A DNA stretch of 64,000 bases from Phallus indusiatus (lineage: Eukaryota; Basidiomycota; Agaricomycetes; Phallales; Phallaceae): assembly GCA_027605045.1 (NCBI GenBank), contig JAQFWX010000003.1, positions 1,922,001 through 1,986,000 of the forward strand, written 5' to 3'. The position numbers and the translations under genes were made by a program. Positions 9,583 through 21,126 of the stretch are shown piece after piece (the stretch's first letter is position 1; every line of letters begins with the position of its first letter). The notes under the pieces are model-generated. The model ran no database searches, had not been told where the DNA came from, and worked only from the letters and a program-made list of their open reading frames with translations.

Positions 9583-12500
9583 ATGTTCTTACAATACAAC
9601 TACATCATAAAGGCATATTCCAGAAGAACAATCCAACATCTCTTTCCATTCCCGATCACAGCTCTCCAACACCGTATGGGTCGCCAACAGACGCTCGTAA
9701 GACAAATTCGCGTACTACTTAGCGTAAACCTATTTACCCATTAATCACCTTAACTATTATCTCTTAATTTATTAGGGTAAATTCTTCACTATGCCTTCTG
9801 GTGCGAAATCGGCTCCGCCGCAGCAAGCTAGTTTGAAAGAGATGTGGGGCAAGAAGAAGAAACCTGCGAAAGACTCGGAGGCGGCGGGCAAAGAAGAGAC
9901 TCGCACTCAGACAAAGTCGGAAGATGCTCCGGAAGAGTCAAAACCTCTTGACAAGGATCAAGAAAGCAAAGATATGGATGTTGAATGTACGTGTTGTTAT
10001 CTGCCTAGGCGACGTAATTGAAGCGCGAACCTAGCTTCCACTTCCAAACGAAAGCTGGAGAATGCTGAACCGGGGGCATCTGCTAAAGGTAAGCCATCTA
10101 CCACGCGTTTAACGCGTTATTTGTGATACTCTGATACTAAACATCATTCAGGTCATTCTAAATCCAAAAAAAGACGCGTCGTAGACTCGGACGATGAAGA
10201 GTCTGCCGAACGTACGTATCATGTTGTTCGTCGAGGAGACTTTAACACAATAACCAATCCACCTTCTTTTTGTCCAGCTCCTTCCACAAAATCATCATCC
10301 GCACGCCAATCATCACCGTCCGCAGCTAAAGGAAAAACAGTGACATCAAGCGCCATTCCGTCTTCATCAAAGAAAGCCAGCAGCCCTGTTATCGAGGAAG
10401 AAAAGGGTCAGGAGAGTTCTGCAGACGAAGAAGGTGAACCAGAAGTTGATGACGAAGGAGAAGAAGAGGAAGAGGAAGTCGGAACTGTTAAAGGTGCTGC
10501 CGCAACTAAAAGGTCTGTCCATTTCTTTGTGTATACATTATATGGTTCATGTTTGTCTATCATAGTGCTGAGTGGGCTTTATCACGTAAAGACGAAGTTG
10601 ATATCAATGGTGGATGGAAGCAAGGCACACCGTATGTATGACTACCTCCTCTTAACAACACAGCTAACTCTTTGATAGAGTACCCTACTCAGCTTTAGCA
10701 CACACATTCTCTCTCATCGAAAGCACAACTAAACGAATCGAAAAAACATCATACCTCACAACATTTCTCTTACTCGTTATTCAACGCAGTGCACCAGGCG
10801 ACACAGAATCTCTGCTTCATGCCGTATACCTTTGCATCAATCGTGTGTGTAATGCAGATTGCGGTCCCTATTTTGACGTGTACTGACACATAAGCGATAC
10901 AGCTCAGTCCTGATTATATCGGTATCGAGCTCGGTATTGGCGAAAGTTTACTTGTCAAAGCCATCTGCGAATCGACAGGACGAAGTACTGCCACTGTTAA
11001 AGCGGACCTGAAGAAAGAAGGTGACTTGGGTCTTGTTGCTCAGGTTGGTATCTACTCTGATTCCTAACGTTATGTACATCTAATACTACGTCTTTTAGAA
11101 CTCCAAAAACAGCCAAAAGACGATCTTCAAGATGAAACCATTAACAGTCCCACAAGTGTTCAAAAACTTGAAAGAGATAGCGCTAAGTTCCGGGCACGCG
11201 GTTCGTTTCACAGTTCAACCATTCCTCCATCACGTTTCTTCTCATTATGGTTGTTGCTCTAGTCACAAGCGAAAAAGGTCTCTATTATAACTAAACTTCT
11301 GGCATCGTGCCAGGGTACAGAAGCAAAGTACATCATTCGAAGTTTGGAAGGCAAACTCCGGATAGGAAACGCCGAACGATCTGTGCTTGTCGCGCTTGCT
11401 CATGCTATCGTTCTAGCTGAGAAGGAAAAAGGTAATGAATCATTCCATATGGCATGAGAGACATTGTTAACTGACGATTACGATGTGAAGACTCGAAAAA
11501 GTGGAGTAAGGAAAAGCTGGCGAGTAGACTTGAAGAGGGTGCGGAGGTTGTCAAGTCTGTGTATAGGTATGTACAATGATTTGGATTACGCACAAAACCT
11601 AGTATTTACGAATGACTTCTGTCGAAAGTGAACTGCCTTCCTACGACGTCGTTATTCCATCCCTCCTAGACGTTGGTATTGACGGTCTAAAGGACAAATG
11701 CTCTCTAACACCAAGTAAGTACCTTTTCAGACATGATATCAGGAACACAGCTAACGAATTGAGAAGGTGTACCTTTGAAACCTATGCTTGCAAAACCCAC
11801 CAAAGCAATCGGAGAAGTTTTAGATCGGTTTGAGAACAAGCCGTTCACATGTGAATACAAGTATGACGGAGAGCGTGCACAGGTATGTATTTCCGTACGC
11901 TGTGTGGGCTGCTTTCTAGGCGCAGATCTGATGGTTGTTTGTTTGCGTTTAAGGTACATAGATTATCGGATGGCACGCTCTCGGTGTTCAGCCGGAACTC
12001 TGAAGATATGAGCAAGAAGTATCCGGATCTAGTTGAACAAATACCTCGGGTATGTCATACAGAGTATCTTATGGTTGATGTTCATGGTGAACTGAAACAA
12101 AACTAGTGTATCAAAGAAGGCGTTCAGTCGTTCGTTCTTGATGCTGAAGCTGTCGCTATTGAGCGATCGACCGGAAAACTATTGCCTTTCCAAGAGCTAT
12201 CTAAACGGAAGCGGAAAGACGTCAAGCTCGAAGATATCGAAGTTAAAGTTTGTCTTTTCGGTTTTGATCTGCTTTACTTGAATGGAGAGGTACGTGTCTA
12301 TACGCTTACCTTGCGCTAAGCGTGGGTACTGATATGTCTGACAGCCTCTTCTGCGAAGGTCACTGAGAGACCGACGGAAGCTTCTACATGAACATTTTCA
12401 AGCTGTTGACAAGGAGTTTCAATTTGCCAAGTCTTCGGATGGCGAAACTGTCGATGAGATCCAGGCGTTCTTAGAAGAAAGTGTCAAGGACGGTTGTGAA

Positions 12501-13275
12501 GGTCTTATGGTTAAGATGTTAGAGTCCGAAGCCAGTTATTATGAACCTAGTCGACGTAGTGTGAATTGGTTGAAGGTCAGTTAGGCTATCAACCGTCTTT
12601 AGGATTTCAAAGATTCTTAATGGTCGTTGTTTAGGTCAAAAAGGACTATTTAGCAGGAGTAGGCGATTCTCTGGATCTCGTCGTCGTCGGTGGATACTAC
12701 GGCAAAGGAAAACGAACCAACGTCTACGGCGCATTCCTTTTAGCGTGCTACGATGCCGATTCTGAAGAATACCAAACAATATGCAAAATCGGCACTGGTT
12801 TCTCGGATGAGATGCTGCAATCACATTACACAACGCTGAAGCCGCTCGAGCAAAGCAAAGCTCGAGGTGATATCAAAGTCGGCGGTGCAAAGCCTGATAT
12901 ATGGTTTGAGCCGAAGATTGTTTGGGAGGTTCTTACGGCCGATCTGAGTTTGAGTCCTATTTATACTGCGGCTCAGGGTTTGGTGCGTTCGTTTTCTTGA
13001 GTACGCTTTTTGGTTTATCGAGGCTTACTCCGATGTGCTATAGGCGGATGAAAAAGGCATATCACTTCGTTTTCCTCGTTTCATAAGAGTACGAGAAGAC
13101 AAGGACGCCGATGATGCAACTGGACCTGAACAAGTGAGACTAAAACCAGTAGATAGACTTTGGCTAACGGTATTTTCAATCATAGATTGCTGAAATGTAT
13201 GAACGGCAGGCGCTTGCTCAGAGTAAAGGCAAGAAGAAGAAAGAAGGGGACGACGGGGACGACGGGTTTTGGTGA
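9583..13275 (+). CDS. CDC9/LIG1: ATP-dependent DNA ligase I (dual-start gene)
   Basis: Nineteen exons. Short form: 9676-9696, 9776-9986, 10035-10088, 10152-10211, 10278-10512, 10566-10631, 10679-10844, 10903-11043, 11099-11200, 11263-11431, 11491-11566, 11629-11714, 11767-11882, 11954-12049, 12107-12289, 12345-12575, 12635-12982, 13044-13133, 13186-13275 (846 aa). Ligase I seals nicks in replication and repair. The catalytic lysine is Lys494 in [10 protein letters not shown]; upstream lies the DNA-binding domain (from about [10 protein letters not shown]), downstream the motifs [26 protein letters not shown] and the OB-fold end. The N-terminal arm is acidic/basic with NLS-like KSKKRRV and a PIP box QQTLGKFF spanning intron 1. 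An in-frame ATG at 9583 adds 31 residues without any Asp or Glu but with Lys/Arg/His, a mitochondrial-type presequence; it gives 877 aa. All 18 splices keep frame. Confidence 0.95.
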
Positions 13276-13908
13276 TATTATTAAGCTACATTTCGATGTT
13301 TTGTGTATTATGTGTACTATTTGGCAAAATCAGTAGTGACGCGATGGGGTACCGGGCTTAGTTGGCACAGTTCGGAATCCCCCGGTCCACCTCGTTGATT
13401 GGATCCACAACTGGGACGGAATGTAGTAGTGGCCAATGTGCTTCACGCTCTTATACTATCCGCACGTCAAAAGGCAGAATGTTTGGATCATCATGCAGCC
13501 TCATTATTCCTGAAGATCATCTTTCACTCTTTGCCCTCTAACTACTGTCAGTGGGGGTTCTACACCAGGAGAAGAGATAGCGTCGGGGGCTACAATCCCG
13601 ATCCTGTGTCCTATTTTACCTCTACATAGCTTAAACTACAGAGTTTTAGGTGCTTTATATTCATTCTACTTTTCATCTCTTCTGTCAATAGGTTAATTTA
13701 ATGTGAGGATGCTTACAAGGGTCCATCATGATTCTCTTGAGCGATGTCTACTACTAGAAAAGTACGACCATTTGCTTCCCTTTCTTCCATTCTCACGTAT
13801 TCAGTTATGCAAGCCAGATAAATATAATTATGTAAAATACCGAAACACAACGCGAGTATGTAAGTTGAAAAACTAAAGAAATAGCTTTAGCCCGAACTAC
13901 GCGACAGC
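13276..13908. other. Convergent intergenic region after ligase
   Basis: 633 nt between the ligase stop (+) and the stop of the next minus-strand gene. I see no gene or RNA. Confidence 0.5.
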
Positions 13909-14755
13909 CTATGCCGACGTCCCTGCCGCCGTGAGTCCGAAAGGCAAAAGACTGAGAGCCTGAGGGGCAGTGTGTGTCTGCTTGATCGTTTTGATGGATT
14001 CCTTGAATTGTTCGGTGAAAATCGTGTCAATGGTTTCAAGCTTCGAGGCCACAGTGCTCTTCAAAGTTTCAATCATGCGCTCGACTTCTCTCGTAAGCTC
14101 TACCTGCACCACGTTAACGACTTCCTCGGTAGTCTTTCTTTTGACCTCTTCGACTACTCCCTTGAGGAACTGGCTTTGAAGCACAGCGTCTGGTTGTGGG
14201 ATCGCTACAATCTGGAATTTCATCCATGGCACGGAGGAGAAGGTCTCGCTTTTTTGAATTGGTCAGTGAGCTCCGCTAACATGGTCATTCAAAAAGTTTA
14301 TCGACTAACCTGTCGACAGCGGCAGCTTCAGCGCTGAAGGACGCATTGTCACTACGGAAACTGACGCCTGTAACGTCTGCAATCCCGCCATCTCCAGAAG
14401 CACTTGATGAAGTATAGCATCAGTATGTGGAAGGCTGAATGGTTAAAAGAAGGTAGCGACAACTGACAATGTTCCTTGAGATTGCGTCGTGCTCGAACGC
14501 ACAGTCTCATTGCTTCTGGATGTGAAATGCCCGGTAGTTCTGTAAAAAAAATAGTGAGTCTTCAACAACAGAGACTTTTTTTTTCACAAGTAACCTTGAG
14601 CTAGAGGTCTGTTGGGCGCCGCTAGTGGCCGCAAAAGTGGCACTACCAGCGGAAGCTTCAAATCTGGTTCAAATATCAGCGACTGAAGTTCACCCGAATA
14701 TACAGAACAGCTTCACATACCCTGATCTAAGAGGTGTGCTTCTAAGTGAGGCCAT
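13909..14755 (-). CDS. Small Ser/Thr-rich protein with C-terminal helical region, function unknown
   Basis: Modelled as five exons: 14755-14721, 14663-14595, 14539-14468, 14402-14310, 14248-13909 (202 aa). I do not recognise the family. The first half is rich in Ser, Thr, Ala and Gly (for example TSRSNETVRSSTTQ) and is probably disordered. The second half starts ETFSSVPWMKFQIVAIPQPD and continues as a charged amphipathic segment, VVEEVKRKTTEEVVNVVQVE then LTREVERMIETL and KLETIDTIFTEQFKESIKTI, that should form a long helix or coiled coil. There is no signal peptide or membrane segment. All four introns are phase 2 and use GTATGT, GTTACT, GTCAGT and GTTAGT donors with AG acceptors; the model is inferred from frame continuity, so the small exons are the least certain part. 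Confidence 0.6.
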
Positions 14756-17432
14756 TGTTAGTTATGTAGTATGTGATGGACTAGAGAATGATGGAAGTAC
14801 TATTGTTCTGCTGCTGTGAAGACAATTCTGACTATGATCCTTTATACTCGTCAGGACTACAACGGTCACCGGTCAATACTAAACTACGAGTCATAAACAC
14901 GCGAGAATGTTTCGTTTCATTACCCAGTGAAGCTAAATTTATCACTTTCCTATATTTGGCGAAATTACGAATTGGCAATGATTCGGACTGCAACGAGGCA
15001 AAAATGGCTAATATTATGCGTACGGTCAGGGATAAAATTATGCAAAAATTATATCAGTATCATGTAATTTATGCATGACTTCTTAATTTCTCGGGTTGAG
15101 AAGCTGTGGCATAGTATCGATCGAGTTGCAGTGAACGGTCATCGATAATACTATCAGTCACATAGATCCAACAGTTTACAGTAGGCTATGTATTCACTTC
15201 TTCAGCCACCATACCAAAATGACCTTTCAGTGAATTTTATCAATCTACATCTTTAAAAATCAGTTCACATCCCCACATTACTACGTATTGAAAAACGCTC
15301 CGGAATCGTCAAATGACACCTGTACATCTCAATATTCCAAATTAAACTAGGGTTGGGCATCCTGTCATTCATCCTTGGCGTTTGACATAACTTGGCAAAG
15401 GCTTCTAACAGTCGCTACGTTCTTCAGGCGGAACGTTGAAAGCATACTGCGTGTCTACAAATGCCACGCCGGAGCCGACGTTAACCCGACGAAAGATGAT
15501 CGATTATTTGAATGGCACCCTTGGGCAACGCCTTTTCTACGCTTCGTTCTCAATGTGGAAGTGCTGTTTGAAATGTCTCACAATGAGCTGAACTTGAATC
15601 CTTTGTGAGGCTGATGGGCACTCAGGCTGTGTCAGGCATTCTGGCAACTTGTGAAGGGTTGGTCTCGCACTATTATAAAACACTGTTTGACCAATTACAT
15701 CCCTTATCCGAGGCGGACGGCTCTTCCAGAAAGACTATACATTTTACTACACATGGTATATATGCGCGAGATCTTTTTCTGGAAAGGCTCTCAAACCCCA
15801 AAGTGGTTCCGATAATCCCACTGTACTGGGTTACCGTTTCCCAGCCAGCAATAATATCCTCACTGATCCCTCAGAAATCAGTGTTCAAGCTTCATTATAC
15901 TAGCTAAGACGACGTGGGCTAAAACGATGCCAGCAGCACGACATACATATTCTCCTATGTGCCAAATTAATAACTTCGCCAATATTGGCAACAATCTCAG
16001 CACATTGTGAACCTTTCACACTGATTCACGGTCTGTTTCATCAAATTATATCGGGTTATTATATCCGCGAGCTACGTTATGGCTAAAAGCGTCATCATGA
16101 TCATGGCGGCAATGCATGCATCAAATCGTTATTGAATTGCCAGTATGGAAGCTGTGTCAATTTTCTTCCGAGTTTCAAGTCAATCAGCACTTTGTGAAAG
16201 AAAAAAATGTGCATTACATATGCGAGATATAAGCGTTTGGATTTTTTAATTTTCAAGCTCCCAAGTTACTGAAAGCACGTCGAAGGTGTTATACTTCCGC
16301 TGCCACTTTCAGCCTCTCGCAGCCAGACGTTTTGGGAAATCACTGGTGGTTTTTGTTTAGGTAGGTTGCAAAAGAAGCCCATAATTAACTAACGCATGTT
16401 CTTTTACAGAGTTGATATAAAAAATAGTTATGATAGCCTTAACAGGTACCTACTCCTTGCTTTCGTCAATCTCTTCAAAGCCCCTCGCATGACGCTTGGT
16501 ATTTGTGGCTCAATGACTTGATTCACTAATTGACCGCAACATGGAAAGCCGATATATAGCAGGCGATGCGACTCATGACCTTGTCTTTTAATCTGAATGT
16601 AAATCCTCAATGTTTGGGACTTTCGATTCAAGCGGGCAGGCGTTGGGCAGGCAACAGGCAGGACTGGCATGCGACTATTGGCGTGACGACCGCTATTTCG
16701 CCAGTATCAGTTGCACCGAGATCGAAGGTGGCTCTTGCTGGCTCAAGTCCTTGGCTTTGGAAAGTCAGCAAAAGGAGGGCAACAGATGCAAGTTTTGGGG
16801 AAAGCAATGGAATGGAAATGCATCCAGACAATGAGGCCTGAGGCCTGAAGTTTGAGCTCGAGGTACCGTGACTAGACTATTTTCTTCTCATGAAATAAAT
16901 CTGCTGGTCCGAGCCATCTCCCATCTCCCCACATCGTCAATGATATTACTGAATCGTAGATCATGCGGACTCGGACCTTCATTCCGAAAAGAATTCATCT
17001 TTCAGAGCGGAAGTTCAAATGTCAGATACCGGTATCTGACATTAAATTCACTTTACTAACCATCTAACAAGATTAGTCTCCTGTAACACGATGTCAACAA
17101 GGTCATCTAACGATTTGCTTGTGGCCTACTGAACCATCGCAGGCCCCTGAGCCGGTCTAATACCGAAGCCTAGCACTGGCCTAGCTCGAGTTTCATGATC
17201 AGTCGCCTGCTGATCGAACGCATCGATCGATATCTTACAACCACGTCCTCAGTTTCGTATCATAAATACAATCGACGTACAATTGTCTCAAATTTACAAT
17301 TCCATACAGTGAAGAATGTTTACACATTGGAGTATTGTGCGAGTACACCAACGGTTTCTAATCCGATTCATAAATTGATCACAACGAAGTCATGCTTTCA
17401 CCGACAGCGACTGGTTGACCGGCGGATGAGGA
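14756..17432. other. Gene-poor stretch
   Basis: About 2.7 kb. Frames at 15375-15608, 15605-15907 and 16566-16841 are short, unspliced and without recognisable motifs; I do not call them. A 26-bp perfect palindrome lies at 17018-17043. Confidence 0.45.
17018..17043. repeat. 26-bp perfect palindrome
   Basis: A half-site AATGTCAGATACC is followed directly by its reverse complement, with no spacer. It lies in non-coding DNA about 390 nt from the 3' end of the 93-aa gene. It could form a cruciform or bind a dimeric protein; function unknown. Confidence 0.8.
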
Positions 17433-17829
17433 CTACTCTTCCAAATCTGAAATCTGAACAGCTCCATGCCCCCAGGTCAAGATAAGCTATACAGTGCACG
17501 TCAGTGACAAACAAAGGAAAATATACATCATGCGTGCATACCTGCCTCAGGCTGTTCTCACACCACTCCATTATCAATCGCTCCTCCTCTTCGGGAGTCA
17601 ATTCGGGAGTTGGTTCTGGTGAAGTTTCCCTCGGGACCTGTAATAACTGGCGATCAGATTTACGGGAGAAATACGTAAGAAATGAATTTAAACACACTTT
17701 ATTATTTTCATCTTCTTTCTTGGGCTCGGGCTCAAAATAGTTGTCAATGAGCTCAGAAAATGCGTCCTGGAACGCGTCTATGACTTGAGGGTTCTCGGGA
17801 TTTTCAGGGTTTTGGGTTGTGGAAGACAT
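17433..17829 (-). CDS. Small acidic protein, function unknown
   Basis: Three exons, 17829-17698, 17637-17542 and 17486-17433, all junctions in phase 0, giving 93 aa. I do not recognise it. The N-terminus MSSTTQNPENPENPQ is polar, followed by a helix-like segment VIDAFQDAFSELIDNYFEPE, a Pro/Glu spacer (SPEPTPELTPEEEERL), a second helix-like segment IMEWCENSLRQ and a short tail that ends ISDLEE. It is strongly acidic and has no membrane segment, so a small subunit or adaptor is possible, but this is only inference. The donors GTGTGT and GTATGC and acceptors TTACAG and ATATAG are acceptable. Joining the exons removes in-frame stops, and the last exon is only 18 codons, so its boundary is the least certain. 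Confidence 0.6.
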
Positions 17830-19737
17830 TTGATAAGGGGTTTATGTAGCACGTTATAGGCTGGTTAATGACGCCACAGCTGTCTGGAGGCTTTATATAC
17901 TTCGACTTCCTGCGATGTCGTCCGTAATCATTGTCCTGGCGAGCTGTTGGACGGTCTGCTAGAAAAACAAACATTCAGATGGTCCAGAGTCCAGGATGAT
18001 TTTATTTACCTCGTCGTTTGATTGGTTCCACGAGAAGGCAAATTTTACCCGTTTCTGCGACTTGACGAAAGACAGATTTAATCATCATTTTGAGGCAAGT
18101 GTCAGCACAGGTAAATAAGAGTGTGATTTAATTTGTCTTACTATATTTGTTTTGCCACCAATAACGGGCAAGCACCCAAGTATTACTCAGACGGGTGAGT
18201 CGTGAAATTGTCCCCTGTATCGTATACGGAAAAAGAAATCGCGTGCTGGATTGCAGTCGGTTTGGGTCCACTTCGGTAATATCCACATTTTCGGTATATA
18301 AAAAAATTCGAAAATGTTAAACGAGTATTCATAATGCACGAAAATCGATGCTGCTTGAAGGAAGAGAAGTCGTGGTTTGTTCGTTGGCGCCCGCAGTAAG
18401 CGCTTTGCTTTCCGTCTAGCGGCGACGCTCCATTACATCGAATCTCTGCGAAAAACCCAGATTCCCAGTGGACCTTACAATTCTTCATTTCAAAGGGCAT
18501 AAGAAAGTTGGTCTGATCGATAATTCTGGGCTTGAAGAAGCTGATGAATGCGAACGATCATCGATTAACGTTCAACATTGTTAACGCTCTCTGTGCGATC
18601 TGCTCTTGCTAGGCTTGGGTTCTATGTCTGGAGTACTTCCAGAAGTTGACTGCGCGAGTTCCTGGTTTCTTGGTTCGCAGCTTAATGTGAAAGATTCAAA
18701 ACAGCTTCTCGTTCTTATGTAGAATCTCCCGAAATCAGCACATCTCGAACACGCCGAACAAGTAGAGCCTTTCTTTACTCATCGGACCCGACATCAGACA
18801 CAGCGAGGTTTACTACAGACATTGAAGTCATTGGCTGATGCTGAAAGCCTAGCTTTCCCCCCCTCCGCTCGTTTCGCGGACTCGCAGATACCTCTCTCAA
18901 GTGGTGCGACGTATGACAGACATCCTATCCTGCTTGTCACCCCACAAAGCAGACGCACAGTGTGATCCTTTCAAGCGATATACTAACTTGATCTTGATCC
19001 CTGGTATTCCATGGTTCCTGTGCCTATGTTTTAAACGAAAGGCCACAAGCTCTTAACCTAGTTTGTACCACTTCTTAAAACCTTTGTTGTATGGCAAGGC
19101 TCATTTAGACCAATTGCTTTTTAAGCACGAAGGCTTCTATTATACTCTCAATGTCCAAAAGCGAAGTAGTGATTGACCAGAAGTAAAGAATGATTCCCGA
19201 GCCTTATCCGTCGTTGGCCTTGGAGAAAGACAACGGTATTGCTTCACCTCGTTTGCCTGAAAACGTGTATCTTGTGTTCTTATTTGGTCATTCTGCAGAT
19301 CGAGACTCATTTTGTCTGAACTCGAAGTGAAAGTACATGGGCTAGTAACTGTGTCATTGTTGAACCTATTTGACGGACGATGGTCTGGGAACTTTTACTG
19401 GTGAAGAGGTTCAGGGCCATTCTATACTGGGGTGGGGCGTAGGGATTGGTATACTTTTCAACGTGTCGAATCATTTGAGCTCTGGAGGCTGGATTTTTAT
19501 GTGGATTGGTGACAGCAGCAAACTAATGCCAATCTTACAAAAGTTCATAAGAGTACGCGAACCGAACAACAGGGCTTTGCACAAGAGCTTTGACGATAGG
19601 TTTAGCATATCGATGTTTTACGCTTGTGTAAATCTACTATACTCGTATGAGATTCAAGATAAGACATTATATGACCATATCTAGGACGAGGCGTTGTCTA
19701 TAAGCCGACATAGAAAGCCAACATAGAGAGCTCTGGA
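17830..19737. other. Gene-poor stretch
   Basis: About 1.9 kb with the upstream region of the 93-aa gene and the 3' flank of MPC1. Frames at 18183-18500 (minus) and 19370-19684 (plus) have no motif or splice support. Nothing else seen. Confidence 0.45.
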
Positions 19738-20353
19738 TCATGCTGTCGTTGGAGTAACAGCCGTTTTGTCTTCTGTAGCTGGAGCTACAGGAGCAGATCC
19801 TAGCTTCTTTTCACGACCGCCCATGTACCAGTAGTTAACGAACCGAGCATCCTGTATTAGCTGGGCTGATGCGTTTGTGAAATGGCATGCGAAGAGAAGG
19901 TAATTCCGAGGTTGCACTCTCCATGCTGTTAATCAGAAACAGAGACATGAGTACGAGCGTCATCAAGAAAGAAGAAAAACGTATACCGAATCGCATGAAG
20001 ACCAACCTAAAAGGTTCTGTGATGAGTCACTTAGCCAAGTGAATAGAGAAACCCTTAAAAAGACGTACGAATAGCATGCCAAAGCTGAAGTCATAGTTCC
20101 CGAGATAATCTCTTCATTCTTTTGTAAATCCGATAAAGCAGCTAGTGGCAAACCCCAGTTGGCAACCTATCAATCCGTCTCAGTATACGAAACCCTGAAC
20201 AGGTTAAAAAGAGCAATGCGAACCGGTCCCCAAAAGTGAGTACCTGGTAGTAATCAGTGAGAAACATATGAACTGGCAGATGAAAAGAAACATACTGAAG
20301 AAATATTGTCGAGCTGCTGGACTCTTGAGCCAGTTTACGAACGTTGAGGCCAT
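19738..20353 (-). CDS. MPC1: Mitochondrial pyruvate carrier subunit 1
   Basis: Five exons: 20353-20296, 20243-20224, 20166-20069, 20006-19987, 19925-19738 (127 aa). MPC1 forms a heterodimer with an MPC2/3-type protein in the inner mitochondrial membrane and imports pyruvate. Family signature in order: N-terminal helix [33 protein letters not shown] (the conserved FWGP-ANWG-P-AA motif), [37 protein letters not shown] and [20 protein letters not shown]. About 25 residues beyond the usual end (YMGGREKK then Ala/Pro/Thr-rich) form a short tail. Exons 2 and 4 are each only 20 nt, yet both are required to build conserved residues (THFWGP and LVFMRF). The start at 20353 is fixed by the conserved N-terminus; an overlapping frame starting near 20408 is a shadow. 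Confidence 0.93.
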
Positions 20354-20970
20354 GGGTGTTTGCGTGACGGTGACGGTGCTGAAGTTGAAGTGGTGGGGTC
20401 ACTGACATTTAGACGCCCATCTAGTAGCCTACTTTGATATTGGGGTCAAACTGGGGTATCAGTATTTCGACGATATTACTTGTCTACGCTCGTCGCGAGG
20501 CCAATTATAAGTTATCACGCCGAATCCAAGACTTTTAAATCAATACACCCTTGGCAAAGGGCAGGGTCTTCCAAACTGGTTGCGAACGCTGAAGTTTCTA
20601 ACACGCGACTGAAAATTGCCAAGTTTTGTACACACCCGATTTCTGAACCAAATCAGAATTTTGGTTCGGATTACTGAAAGAAACTTCGTGTGCGTTTATT
20701 TGAATTGAAGTACACTGTTAAATATATACGAGAGGCGGATTTATGGTTTAAGGGGGATTTGGAACCCATTGACTCCTGTTCAAGTAAGAGTCAAAATCGG
20801 ATCGAGAAAGCAGTTTCCCCATTATGCTCAGTGCTGGAGAATACCAAGCCGGGGTGAATCAGTGCAGATCAGTACCTGATCATAAGATATTAATACTTTT
20901 AGATGACGGCTCGTGAGTCGTCTATCTTCTTCAATAGGGCGTAAAGTCGCGTGATTTGGTACTTTGTTTT
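20354..20970. other. Upstream region of MPC1
   Basis: About 600 nt, presumably including the MPC1 promoter; no gene seen. Confidence 0.45.
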
Positions 20971-21126
20971 CCGATGATGCAACAAAACCTGAGGTAAAAT
21001 CTTGGCTGCATATATAACGACTTTGCCTGATAAGATTCTGAATTACAGATTGCTAAAATATGAATGGCAGGCACTCATTCAAAGTAAAGGCCAAAAAGGA
21101 AACGATGGAGGCGAGGAATTTTCATA
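20971..21126 (+). pseudogene. Relic of the last two DNA ligase I exons
   Basis: The stretch CCGATGATGCAAC at 20971-20983 followed by a GAGGTAAAAT donor, a degenerate intron ending ATTACAG near 21048, then ATTGCTAAAATATGAATGGC, GCACTCATTCAAAGTAAAGG and a GAAACGATGGAGGCGAGGA stretch ending TAA parallels the true ligase gene at about 13110-13275 (end of exon 18, intron 18, exon 19). A 2-nt deletion after the first four codons of the exon-19 copy shifts the frame, so it cannot encode the ligase tail. The intron position is kept, so this is a DNA-level duplication, not a retrocopy. Confidence 0.8.

Noticed and set aside
15375..15907. Two adjacent plus-strand frames (77 and 100 codons).
   Set aside because: No homology recognised and no intron joins them convincingly.
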